Below, piece by piece: positions 11,821-19,100 of a DNA stretch of 64,000 nt (the first letter of the stretch is position 1; every line of letters starts with the position of its first letter). A program made the translations under genes and the position numbers. Origin of the DNA: Duganella sp. OV510 (GTDB taxonomy: Bacteria > Pseudomonadota > Gammaproteobacteria > Burkholderiales > Burkholderiaceae_D); assembly GCF_900100205.1 (NCBI RefSeq), contig NZ_FNEQ01000003.1, positions 372,001 through 436,000 of the forward strand, read 5' to 3'. Below the pieces are notes generated by a model. The model saw only the letters and a list, made by a program, of their open reading frames with translations, ran no database searches and was not told the DNA's origin.

Positions 11821-11859
11821 CCTCATCTTTGCGTCCGCATAGGGTAACGCAAGATGAGG
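11821..11859 (-). promoter_or_regulatory. Hairpin sequestering the Shine-Dalgarno of the 77-aa gene
   Basis: On the minus-strand RNA, CCTCATCTTGCGT (from 11859) pairs with ACGCAAAGATGAGG (to 11821), 13 bp with one bulged base. The 3' arm ends in GAGG, the first half of the GAGGAG ribosome site located 9 bases before the ATG at 11812. It could damp translation or protect the upstream message. Confidence 0.55.
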
Positions 11860-11880
11860 CCGGATGCGCGCCCGATTTGC

Positions 11881-13023
11881 TTATTCTTTCGCCGGGTCGT
11901 ACGACAGTTGCAGCTTGTGCCCGTCCGGTGCGATCGAGGTATCAAAAGGATAGCTGGCCAGGTTCTGCTGATCCAGCATGCCCAGCTTGACCAGCACTGT
12001 GTGCGGCTGCTCCTTGGCCCGTCCTTCAAGCAAATTGACTGCGGCGTTAATCGCCACCCGCGCCTGACTGACACCCTTGGTATCGGCGGCTGCGGCGATT
12101 TCCTTGCTGCGAATCAAGTGCATAATCTCGCTGGTGAGGTCGTAGGCCACCACCCGCACCTGCTCCGCTAGCCCGGCGGATTTCAGCGGCCCCAGCGCTG
12201 CCGGCGCGCAGCCGGTGCAGTCCAGCAGATAGTCCAGTCGCCTGCCATGCCGCGCCAGGATGCGGCCCGCCAGTTGCGCCTGCAAGCCGCGCTCGCTGTC
12301 GCCGTAGCGGATGTCGAGGATGTTGACTTCGATCGGCGCTTCCTGCGCAGCGATGCGCGTGCCGTCCACCTCGCCCTTGACCCAGCCCGCGCCCATCGGC
12401 CCCGGCAGCAGAGCGATGTTGATCGACTTCAGGCCGCGCTGCTGCGCGTCGCGGATCACCCAGCGCGTCGCCTCCAGGCCCATGCCGCGCAGCGAGGTGG
12501 TGACTTTCAAATGCAGATCATCGCTGCGGCTGTCGTTGGCCAGTTCCAGCACCGTGATGCCGGCCGCGCGCGCCTTGGCGATAGAGGCATTATTGGCCGT
12601 CATGCTGATGGGCGACACGACGATCGCATCGTACTTTGCGGCAATCGCTTCATTCATCTTGCGCAACTGGCCTTGCAGGTCATCATAGCCGGCGGACGGC
12701 AAGATATCGGCCGCCACGCCCAACCGCCGCGCTTCGCTGATGACGCCATACGCCACACCGCTCCAATATGGGTCCTTGGTATGCGGGAACAGGAAGGCGA
12801 TGCGCCAGCGCTTGCTCGCGTGCATGGCCGGACCGTATTGCCCGGTCACCACGCGGCCGCTGGCCAGTGCATCGTCAGCCGTGCCGTTGGCTTGCAGCGG
12901 CCGGAAGATGGCACTGACCGGGATCGGCGCGAACTTTGCCGGCGGCTGCTGCGCCATCGCCGGCGTCAGGCACAGCAACAGCGCCGCAAACGGCGACAGG
13001 CGAGGCAAGCGCGGTCGCCTCAT
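11881..13023 (-). CDS. TorT-like periplasmic binding protein
   Basis: 380 residues with an N-terminal signal peptide (cleaved near AMA-QQ). The body is a type I periplasmic binding fold: KDPYWSGVAYGVISEARRLG at about residue 84, a NIALLPGP strand, and late RVVAYDLTSEI. The pattern KDPYW...GVISEA and NIALLPGP matches E. coli TorT, the periplasmic sensor partner of the TorS kinase. No torS, torR or reductase gene is nearby, so the partner and ligand are unknown. It overlaps the upstream gene by four bases (ATGA), so the two binding proteins are made together. Confidence 0.84.
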   Translation of the reverse strand: MRRPRLPRLSPFAALLLCLTPAMAQQPPAKFAPIPVSAIFRPLQANGTADDALASGRVVTGQYGPAMHASKRWRIAFLFPHTKDPYWSGVAYGVISEARRLGVAADILPSAGYDDLQGQLRKMNEAIAAKYDAIVVSPISMTANNASIAKARAAGITVLELANDSRSDDLHLKVTTSLRGMGLEATRWVIRDAQQRGLKSINIALLPGPMGAGWVKGEVDGTRIAAQEAPIEVNILDIRYGDSERGLQAQLAGRILARHGRRLDYLLDCTGCAPAALGPLKSAGLAEQVRVVAYDLTSEIMHLIRSKEIAAAADTKGVSQARVAINAAVNLLEGRAKEQPHTVLVKLGMLDQQNLASYPFDTSIAPDGHKLQLSYDPAKE

Positions 13024-13826
13024 CGGAGCTTCTCCACGCAGGGCGCCGCGCCACGCGCGGCAGTATCGCTCAGCGGCACCAGCACACCATTGCGCGCACC
13101 CAGCCGCGCCAGCTCGCCGGAACGCACCATCTCGGTGAACAGCGTGTTGTAGCGTTCACGCACGGCGGAGAAACGCGGATCGCGCGGGAAAGCCAGGTAG
13201 CCGTCCAGTTGCGTAATGTCGGGGCACAGCACCGTCACCGCCGCCCCCAGTTGCAGACTGTCGACCATGCCGGCGATATTGCGCTCATTGGTAGCCAGCA
13301 GCTCGACCCGGCCGCGCGCCAGCATCTGCAAGCCGTTCTCCAGTTGCGGCACCTCGTTGATGTCGAACAGCGGGCGCGCCTGATCGAACTGCAAGCCATA
13401 GTGCCAGCCACGCATGGTGGCGATGCGTCTATCCTTCAGCGCCGCCAGGTCGCCACGCCACAACACATTGCCGTCGCGACGGCCGTAGAACACCACCCGG
13501 TCGCGGTAAAACGCCTGGTCGGTAAAGGAAAGATTTTTCAGCCGCTCCGGCGATTTGTACGGCCCGACCAGGATGTCGGCCTGGGCGCGCTCCACCATCG
13601 CCATCGCACGCGGCCACGGATACAGTTTGAAACTCACCGTGTCGCCGGCGCGCGCTGCCAGCAGGCGCAACACGTCGACGCCCAGGCCCTGCCAGCTGCC
13701 ATCGTCGCGCTGCTCGTAGATTTGGTGAAAGCTGGCACCCACCGCCAACCGCTCCACCGCATGGGCCAGCAACGGCGTGCCCGCGCCGAATGCCATTGCC
13801 AGCAATAGAAAGATGGTCTTGTGCAT
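13020..13826 (-). CDS. Periplasmic solute-binding protein, SBP_bac_3 family
   Basis: 268 residues, full length. Signal peptide of about 23 residues (cleavage near AHA-VE), then the two-lobed binding fold: GLGVDVLRLLAARAG, YPWPRAMAMVERAQADIL, ADI-type hinge strands and a final RSGELARLGARNG helix. This is the PAAT/HisJ-like family that binds amino acids or signals to membrane kinases. There is no permease or ATPase next to it; its partner is the TorT-like protein encoded by the overlapping downstream gene. Likely a sensory pair rather than an importer (inference). Confidence 0.86.
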   Translation of the reverse strand: MHKTIFLLLAMAFGAGTPLLAHAVERLAVGASFHQIYEQRDDGSWQGLGVDVLRLLAARAGDTVSFKLYPWPRAMAMVERAQADILVGPYKSPERLKNLSFTDQAFYRDRVVFYGRRDGNVLWRGDLAALKDRRIATMRGWHYGLQFDQARPLFDINEVPQLENGLQMLARGRVELLATNERNIAGMVDSLQLGAAVTVLCPDITQLDGYLAFPRDPRFSAVRERYNTLFTEMVRSGELARLGARNGVLVPLSDTAARGAAPCVEKLR

Positions 13827-13848
13827 AGTGCTTCGATACTAACATGGG

Positions 13849-14766
13849 CTACGGCAAGTTCTGATGCAGGAATGCCACGCTGGCCTCAACCGTTGTTTGC
13901 AGCCACGGATCAAACAGCCAGAACGAATGCGGTGTACCCGGCAGCACCAGCTTGTCACTGGCGACGCCGGCTTCGGCCATCTTCGCCATCATCTCTTCTC
14001 GTCCGGCGGAGAAGCGCGGCTGGCCGCTACCGATGAACAATATCGGCGGCATGCCGGGACGCACATAGCGGATTGGCGATGCCTCGCGCCACAGCGCCGT
14101 CTGCTCGGCGTAGCGGCCACCGAACCAGGCGCCGGCCGAGGACGGATTCTTGGCCGGATCATCTTCATGCTTGAGCGCCAGCGCGGAAGTGAAGTCGGAC
14201 AGGCCGTCGATATTGATGATGGCCTTGACGCCGTCGCCAGTGACGCCAGCCAGGCTGGCGATCTGGCCACCGGCCGAGCCGCCGGCCAGCGCTATCCGTT
14301 GCGGATCGAGGCCATATTCGCCGGCATGCTCGCGCACCCAGCGTACGGCCGCCTGCACGTCCTGCACCGCCGCCGGGTAGCGCGCCTCGCCGGACAGCCG
14401 GTAGCTGACCGTCACCGCCGCATAGCCGTGCTGCGCCAGCCGCAGCGCCATCGGTACGAATTCCGAGCGGAAGCCCGCCTTCCAGCCACCGCCGTGGACA
14501 AACACCACCACTGGCAGCCGGCTGCCCTGCGGCCGGTACAGGTCCAGCTTCAGGCAGCGCGTGCCGTAATGCGCATACACCAGGTCCGCCGTCTTGCTGA
14601 CGCCGAATGGCAACGCATCGCTGGCGATGCGGATGGCAGGATAGTCGCGCACCAGCTTGGTGTAAGTGTGGGCAGCGTCGTAAGTATTGGCGGGATCGGG
14701 CGGCGGCTCCACACACGGCGGCGTGGCCACCAGCGCGGCGGCAAGAACAGCACTCAGAACAGGCAT
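13849..14766 (-). CDS. Secreted alpha/beta-hydrolase esterase (BD-FAE-like)
   Basis: 305 residues with a short signal peptide. The oxyanion-hole motif HGGGW, the nucleophile elbow GGSAGG, an acidic residue region and a late histidine (TPHSFW) make a complete catalytic set of the hormone-sensitive-lipase/feruloyl-esterase-like type. It may remove acyl groups from plant polysaccharides or other esters in the periplasm; substrate is inferred from neighbours. A GAGG Shine-Dalgarno precedes the ATG. Its long leader carries a promoter, two operators and an intrinsic terminator (14802-14942), so expression would need read-through of that terminator. Confidence 0.88.
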   Translation of the reverse strand: MPVLSAVLAAALVATPPCVEPPPDPANTYDAAHTYTKLVRDYPAIRIASDALPFGVSKTADLVYAHYGTRCLKLDLYRPQGSRLPVVVFVHGGGWKAGFRSEFVPMALRLAQHGYAAVTVSYRLSGEARYPAAVQDVQAAVRWVREHAGEYGLDPQRIALAGGSAGGQIASLAGVTGDGVKAIINIDGLSDFTSALALKHEDDPAKNPSSAGAWFGGRYAEQTALWREASPIRYVRPGMPPILFIGSGQPRFSAGREEMMAKMAEAGVASDKLVLPGTPHSFWLFDPWLQTTVEASVAFLHQNLP

Positions 14767-14801
14767 GGATACCTCGGCAGCAAATCGCTACGAGTATGGC
14801 A

Positions 14802-14838
14802 TAAAAAAGCCCCTCGGCCGGTGAAGGCGCGAGGGGCT
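14802..14838 (-). terminator. Intrinsic terminator inside the esterase leader
   Basis: On the minus strand AGCCCCTCG and CGAGGGGCT form a 9-bp stem with a 13-base loop, followed by a run of six T (complement of 14803-14808). It lies 36 bases before the esterase ATG and about 70 bases after the start of the promoter at 14915-14942, so it either ends a small RNA or acts as an attenuator. Confidence 0.88.
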
Positions 14839-14908
14839 GTAAAACCACAGACAACACTGGACTACATGAAAAACTCGTTCTGAAATCGTTTTCTAGATTT
14901 CTGAAATC
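14802..14908 (-). ncRNA. Candidate small RNA or attenuated leader (~107 nt)
   Basis: A complete minus-strand transcription unit is visible: -35 TTGACA, 16-base spacer, -10 TATTAT, predicted start near 14908, and an intrinsic terminator ending at about 14802. The unit has no ORF longer than a few codons (one ATG is followed by six sense codons, another directly by a stop). Either it is a free sRNA under sugar-type repression, or a terminated leader of the esterase mRNA. No known sRNA was recognised. Confidence 0.5.
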
Positions 14909-14915
14909 GATTTCA
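14881..14915. promoter_or_regulatory. Tandem LacI-type operators overlapping the leader promoter
   Basis: TGAAATCGATTTCA (14902-14915) is a perfect 14-bp palindrome that touches the -10 box and covers the predicted start. TGAAATCGTTTTCT (14881-14894) is a second copy exactly 21 bp away centre to centre, two helical turns, on the same DNA face. Thirteen of 14 bases of the second copy equal the operator before the GH1 gene. Confidence 0.75.
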
Positions 14916-14942
14916 TAATACCAGTCCAGGTTGGAATGTCAA
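14915..14942 (-). promoter_or_regulatory. Strong sigma70 promoter, minus strand
   Basis: TTGACA (complement of 14937-14942) is separated by 16 bases from TATTAT (complement of 14915-14920). It lies just after the stop of the MFS gene at 14962 and reads toward the esterase. Confidence 0.78.
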
Positions 14943-14961
14943 ATTAAAAATTGTAGCTTTT

Positions 14962-16104
14962 TTAACCTGCCTTGGCGGCGCCGAGCCGGGCGCTGGTGGC
15001 GATCAACAGCATGAAGCAACCCAGGCCGCCGAACGCGAGGCTGAGACTGGAAGCATGGGCGACAAAACCGATCATCGCCGGCCCGGCCAGGATGCCGGTA
15101 TAGCCCAGCGTGGTAACGGCAGCGATCGCCAGGCTGGCCGGCATGGCGCGCTGATTGCCGGCGGCGGTGAACAGGATGGGCACGACGTTCGACGCACCCA
15201 GCCCGATCAGCACGAAGCCCAGCAGCGCCAGCGGCACCGAGGGCGCCAGCACCGACAGGAAGAAGCCGGCCGCGCCGCACAGGCCGCCCAACAGCAGCAC
15301 GCGCTTGCCACCCAGCTTGCCGACCACGCGGTCGCCGGTCAGCCGGCCCAGTGTCATGGCGATGGCGAAAGCGGCGTAGCCGAGGCCGGCACGGCTGGCG
15401 TCCAGTCCCTGATCGGTGGTCAGCAGCACCGCGCTCCAGTCAAGAATCGCACCTTCCGCCAGGAAACACAGGAAGCACAGCACGCCGATGAAGATTACCG
15501 CGCCATGCGGCACCACGAACAGCGGCGTATCGCGGTCGGCGACGTCGGTATGGCGCAACAAATACGGGCTGGCGACCAGCAGCGCCAGCGCCACCAGCAC
15601 CGAAATGGCGGCGGCGGAAGCAGTCGGCGTCGTGCCCAGCCACAGCATCAGCGCCATCAGCCCGGCACCGATGAAACCGCCCAGGCTGAACAGGCCGTGG
15701 AAGCCTGACATCAGCGCCCCGCCACTGTCGCGCTCGACGATCACCGCCTGCACATTCATCGCCACATCCATCGTGCCCATGGCCGCGCCCACCAGCAGCA
15801 ACGTGGCGCCCAGCAGCAGTGAGGTCGGCGCCCACGCCAGACCGGGCAGCACCAGGCAGATCAGCGCGCCGGACAACAGCACCACCAGCCGGCAGCCATA
15901 GCGCGCGGTCAGCATGCCGGTGAACGGCATTGCCACCAGCGAGCCGCCGCCCAGGCACAACAGCAGCAGCCCAAGCTCGGCCTCGCTCAGTCCCAGCCGC
16001 GCCTTGGCAAACGGCACCAGCGGCGCCCAGGCCGCCATCGCCAGTCCGGAAGCCAGAAAGGTGAGACGCGTGGATAAGCGTTGCTGCGGTCCGACGATAT
16101 TCAT
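14962..16104 (-). CDS. MFS transporter (YbjJ-like)
   Basis: 380 residues with about twelve hydrophobic segments and the GRLTGDRVVGKLGGKRVLL loop between halves, typical of compact MFS proteins like E. coli YbjJ. The start ATG at 16104 (MNIVGPQQRL) is preceded by a purine-rich AGGG; 23 further upstream codons are possible but lie in the promoter region. Substrate unknown. A 16-18-bp operator-like palindrome sits 43 bases upstream of the start, so a dedicated local regulator is likely, although none is encoded next to it. Confidence 0.85.
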   Translation of the reverse strand: MNIVGPQQRLSTRLTFLASGLAMAAWAPLVPFAKARLGLSEAELGLLLLCLGGGSLVAMPFTGMLTARYGCRLVVLLSGALICLVLPGLAWAPTSLLLGATLLLVGAAMGTMDVAMNVQAVIVERDSGGALMSGFHGLFSLGGFIGAGLMALMLWLGTTPTASAAAISVLVALALLVASPYLLRHTDVADRDTPLFVVPHGAVIFIGVLCFLCFLAEGAILDWSAVLLTTDQGLDASRAGLGYAAFAIAMTLGRLTGDRVVGKLGGKRVLLLGGLCGAAGFFLSVLAPSVPLALLGFVLIGLGASNVVPILFTAAGNQRAMPASLAIAAVTTLGYTGILAGPAMIGFVAHASSLSLAFGGLGCFMLLIATSARLGAAKAG

Positions 16105-16146
16105 GCACTGGCCCTGAATGTGGAAGGGCCACAGTATAGACGCATT

Positions 16147-16164
16147 ATGTTGGTGCACTAACAT
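16147..16164. promoter_or_regulatory. Operator-like palindrome between MFS and membrane-protein genes
   Basis: ATGTTGGTGCACTAACAT pairs eight of nine positions around its centre. It lies between divergent genes (MFS start 16104, membrane protein start 16217), where a dimeric repressor could act on either. The regulator family cannot be named from the site alone. Confidence 0.6.
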
Positions 16165-16216
16165 ACCAGCCACGCACGACGCTGCATGATGTGAGCACCA
16201 ACAATAAGGAGCGATT

Positions 16217-17092
16217 ATGCAAACTCAACCTCTCACCGCCGGCGTGGTTGCCGGCGACGGCCATACCTCCGGCGTCTCGTGGGGCGCCATCCTGGCCGGC
16301 GCCGCTGCTGCTGCCGCACTGTCCTTCATCCTGCTGATACTCGGCATGGGCCTGGGGCTGTCGTCAGTCTCGCCCTACCAGTACAACAGCGCGCCAGTGG
16401 GCGTCGCCAGCATTGTCTGGATCGCCTTCATGCAGCTGGCCGCATCCGGCATCGGCGGCTATATGGCCGGCCGCCTGCGCGTCAAGTGGGTCAGCATCCA
16501 CACCGACGAAGTCTACTTCCGCGACACCGCGCACGGCCTGCTGGCCTGGGCAGTGGCAACGCTGGTGACGGTAGCCGTGCTGGCCGGCGGCGCACGCGCT
16601 GCGCTCAGTGGCGCCATCGATACCGGCGCTGCAGTAGCCACCGCCGCTGCCCCAGCTGCTGCAGCCGGCGCCGGAGCGGCGGCAGGCAGTGGCCGCGCCA
16701 ACGCCTACTTCGCCGACATGGTGCTGCGCTCGCCGGATGGCGAAGCGGCGACCGAGGCGCAACGCGCGGAAATCAACCGCATCCTGCTGGCCGACCTGGC
16801 CGCCGGCAAGATCAGCGGCGAAGACCGCCTGTATCTGGCGCAGGTGATCGCCAAGCGCACCAGCCTGTCGCAGGCGGAAGCCGAACAGCGCGTCGACCTG
16901 ATCTACGCCCAGGCCACGCAGGCGGCCAATGAAGCCAAGGCCAAAGCCATGGCTGCAGCGGACGAAGCACGCAAGGCCGCAGCACATTCGGCGCTGTGGA
17001 TGTTCGTCGCCCTGCTGCTTGGCGCCTTCATCGCCGCCATCAGCGCCATCGCCGGTGGCCGCAACCGCGACCACGCCCGCGTCATCATTTAA
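16217..17092 (+). CDS. Inner-membrane protein of unknown function (PhnA-like annotation group)
   Basis: 291 residues. Four clear hydrophobic segments: after the SWGAILAG start (about 22-50), near residues 66-84, about 110-128, and a C-terminal one (about 256-280). Between the last two is a soluble, Ala/Glu-rich helical stretch with repeated AKAKAMAAADEARKAA-type coiled-coil character. Homologues are often labelled PhnA-like, but nothing here shows a phosphonate role. An AAGGAG Shine-Dalgarno precedes the ATG. A 23-codon ORF follows after 14 bases with its own strong ribosome site, so the two are likely cotranslated partners. Confidence 0.82.
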   Translation: MQTQPLTAGVVAGDGHTSGVSWGAILAGAAAAAALSFILLILGMGLGLSSVSPYQYNSAPVGVASIVWIAFMQLAASGIGGYMAGRLRVKWVSIHTDEVYFRDTAHGLLAWAVATLVTVAVLAGGARAALSGAIDTGAAVATAAAPAAAAGAGAAAGSGRANAYFADMVLRSPDGEAATEAQRAEINRILLADLAAGKISGEDRLYLAQVIAKRTSLSQAEAEQRVDLIYAQATQAANEAKAKAMAAADEARKAAAHSALWMFVALLLGAFIAAISAIAGGRNRDHARVII

Positions 17093-17106
17093 CCAAGGAG
17101 AACACC

Positions 17107-17178
17107 ATGCGCTCGATACTACTGTGGATGCTCGGCGTACCGCTGCCCATCATCATCCTGATCGCCCTGATCCGTTAA
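17107..17178 (+). CDS. 23-residue hydrophobic membrane peptide
   Basis: ORF of 23 codons starting MRSILLWMLGVPLPIIILI and ending in Arg: one transmembrane helix with a Pro pair, flanked by a basic residue on each side. The AAGGAG ribosome site 6 bases before ATG is as strong as any in the window. It follows the 291-residue membrane protein by 14 bases. Such tiny one-helix peptides are usually missed by annotation. Its stop overlaps the stop of the convergent hydrolase gene by a few bases. Function unknown; it may bind or stabilise its larger neighbour. Confidence 0.72.
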   Translation: MRSILLWMLGVPLPIIILIALIR

Positions 17179-18158
17179 AGCTTGCCGGCATCGATCACAG
17201 CCTGCGCAAAGGCCTCCGGTGCCTCTTGCGGCAGGTTGTGGCCGGCGCCCCCGGCAACCGTCACATGCTGGTACTTGCCGGTGAAGCGTTTCGCATAGCT
17301 GGCCGGCTCCGGATGCGGCGCGCCGTTCGCATCGCCTTCCATGGTGATGGTCGGCACGCTGATATTCGGCAGCCTGGCCAGCTTGTCTTCCAGCGCCGCA
17401 TACTTCGCCTCGCTCTGTTCCAGCCCGAGGCGCCAGCGATAGTTGGATACAGTCACCGCCGCGTGATCCGGATTATCCAGCGACAGCGCGCTGCGCTCGT
17501 AGGTGGCGTCATCGAACTGCCACTGCGGCGACGCCAGCTTCCAGATCAATTTGGCAAAATCACGATAGTTCTTTTCGTAGCCGACGCGGCCACGCTCGGT
17601 GGCGAAGTAGAACTGATACCACCATTGCAGTTCCGCCGCCGGCGGCAACGGTTGCTTGCCCGCCTCCTGACTGCCGATCAGGTAGCCGCTGACCGACACC
17701 AGCGCATTCACCCGCTCAGGCCACAGCGCCGCCACGATGTCGGCCGTGCGCGCGCCCCAGTCATAACCAGCCAGCGTGGCCTGGTCGATCTTCAGCGCAT
17801 CCATCAGCGCCACCACATCCGCGCCCAGCGCGGCAGGCTCGCCGTTGCGCCGCGCCTGCGGATCGAGGAAACGGGTCGTGCCATAGCCGCGCAGGTGCGG
17901 CACGATGACGCGGTAGCCCTGCGCCGTCAGCTTCGGCACCACGTCGACAAAGCTGTTGATATCGTAAGGCCAGCCGTGCAGCAGTATCACTACCGGACCG
18001 GTGGCCGGGCCGGCATCGACATAGCCGACATTCAGGTCGCCGGCGTTGATCTGCTTGATGACCGGGAAAGTGGCCGGGGTTGCAGCCTGTGCCGGTCCGA
18101 ACAGGGCAGCCAGTGCGAAAGCAGTGGCGGCGGCGAATTGGCGTTGGGTGGTATTCAT
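17175..18158 (-). CDS. Secreted epoxide-hydrolase-like alpha/beta-hydrolase
   Basis: 327 residues with a signal peptide (cleavage near AQA-AT). The fold shows the HGWP oxyanion motif, the nucleophile elbow GYDWGA in which Asp takes the place of Ser (as in epoxide hydrolases and haloalkane dehalogenases), and a late GAGHNLPQE histidine. A cap domain lies between. Substrate is not predictable; a periplasmic epoxide or related compound is possible. It overlaps the upstream GFA gene by one base (TAATG), so the two are translated from one message. Confidence 0.88.
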   Translation of the reverse strand: MNTTQRQFAAATAFALAALFGPAQAATPATFPVIKQINAGDLNVGYVDAGPATGPVVILLHGWPYDINSFVDVVPKLTAQGYRVIVPHLRGYGTTRFLDPQARRNGEPAALGADVVALMDALKIDQATLAGYDWGARTADIVAALWPERVNALVSVSGYLIGSQEAGKQPLPPAAELQWWYQFYFATERGRVGYEKNYRDFAKLIWKLASPQWQFDDATYERSALSLDNPDHAAVTVSNYRWRLGLEQSEAKYAALEDKLARLPNISVPTITMEGDANGAPHPEPASYAKRFTGKYQHVTVAGGAGHNLPQEAPEAFAQAVIDAGKL

Positions 18159-18535
18159 TATGCGTCCTCCAGATGAACGGTAGAAAGGCTGGCGCCGTCA
18201 TTGACGCCGGCCTCGAAAGCGTAGGGATCGACGCCGTCCAGGCAGCCGATATTCACGCGCCACATCAGCGGGTCCTTGCGCGTTTGGTGGAAGGGATAGA
18301 TGCCGCAATGCTTGCAGAAGTAATGCCGTGCCACGCGGGTGTTGAACTGGTACAGGGTGAGCGCATCCTCGCCCTTGAGAATGGTCAGGCCGGCCGCTGG
18401 AAACAGCGGTGACATCAGTGCGCCCTTGCGGCGGCACAGGCTGCAATTGCAGCGCGCGGCCGGCGTCAGCACGCTGCGCACTTCAAACTCAACCGCGCCG
18501 CAGTGGCAGGAACCGTGATGCAGATTGTTGCTCAT
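18158..18535 (-). CDS. GFA family (glutathione-dependent formaldehyde-activating fold) protein
   Basis: 125 residues, typical size. The zinc-binding set is intact: CHCGAVEFEV near the N-terminus, CNCSLCRRKG, and a later CKHCGIYPFH. Family members include S-(hydroxymethyl)glutathione synthase-like proteins, but many have other unknown roles, and the name should not be read as a proven activity. It starts 22 bases after the ohr gene's stop on the same strand, so ohr, this gene and the hydrolase may form one operon answering to peroxide. Confidence 0.87.
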   Translation of the reverse strand: MSNNLHHGSCHCGAVEFEVRSVLTPAARCNCSLCRRKGALMSPLFPAAGLTILKGEDALTLYQFNTRVARHYFCKHCGIYPFHQTRKDPLMWRVNIGCLDGVDPYAFEAGVNDGASLSTVHLEDA

Positions 18536-18557
18536 GATGCGCCCTCCCTTGTGTGTG

Positions 18558-18965
18558 TCAGATCAGCTTGATCTGCACGTCGATATTGCCGCGCGAAAGT
18601 TTGGAGTACGGGCAGGTGGCATGCGCCGCGTCGACGATCGCTTGGGCAGTGTCGCGCTCCAGGCCCGGCAGGCTAACGTTCAGGCGCGCCGCCAGGAAGT
18701 AAGCACTGTCGTTGTTCAGCAGGTCGACTTCGGCGTCGACCGCTGTGTGGGCAGGCAGTTTCACTTGCAACTGGCCGGCGGCCAGGCCCATGGCGCCGAT
18801 GAAGCAGGCCGACCAGCCGGCGGCAAACAACTGCTCCGGATTGGTGCCCGGCGCGCTGCTGCCTGGCGACGACAGCTGCACGTCGAGGCGGCCATCGCTG
18901 CTGCGGGCGGCGCCTTCACGGCCGCCGGTGGTGTGGGTTTTGCCGGTGTAGAGGACTTTGGTCAT
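18558..18965 (-). CDS. ohr: Organic hydroperoxide resistance protein Ohr
   Basis: 135 residues, OsmC/Ohr fold. It reduces organic (fatty-acid and alkyl) hydroperoxides through two cysteines, both present: Cys54 in SACFIGAMG and one near residue 118 in ATCPYSKLSRGN. An AAGGAG ribosome site precedes the ATG. It is divergent from ohrR, the classic arrangement in which reduced OhrR represses both genes and oxidation releases it. Confidence 0.95.
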   Translation of the reverse strand: MTKVLYTGKTHTTGGREGAARSSDGRLDVQLSSPGSSAPGTNPEQLFAAGWSACFIGAMGLAAGQLQVKLPAHTAVDAEVDLLNNDSAYFLAARLNVSLPGLERDTAQAIVDAAHATCPYSKLSRGNIDVQIKLI

Positions 18966-18992
18966 GCTGAGCTCCTTGTGGTTGATTTATAT

Positions 18993-19080
18993 CGTATTCG
19001 ATTGAAGCGGATACGTTGCATATTACCAGCGCTTTTGAGCAAGTCAAGCACTTTCGATTAAATCGTATCCGATATATAAT
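18993..19080. promoter_or_regulatory. ohr-ohrR divergent promoter region with repeated operator half-sites
   Basis: Three related 8-mers occur: CGTATTCG (18993-19000), CGGATACG (19008-19015, inverted) and CGTATCCG (19064-19071). The first two form an inverted repeat after the ohr start site, the third lies just before TATAAT (19075-19080), the probable ohrR -10 box. For ohr, TTGACT (complement of 19042-19047) and TAATAT (complement of 19020-19025) are 16 bases apart. These are the best candidates for OhrR binding sites. Confidence 0.65.
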
Positions 19081-19100
19081 TTCCGTAAAGGAGAACCATC

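Noticed and set aside
11881..13023. LacI-type repressor for the TGAAAnCGnTTTCA operators
   Set aside because: The fold is similar, but the protein has a signal peptide and no helix-turn-helix, so it is periplasmic.
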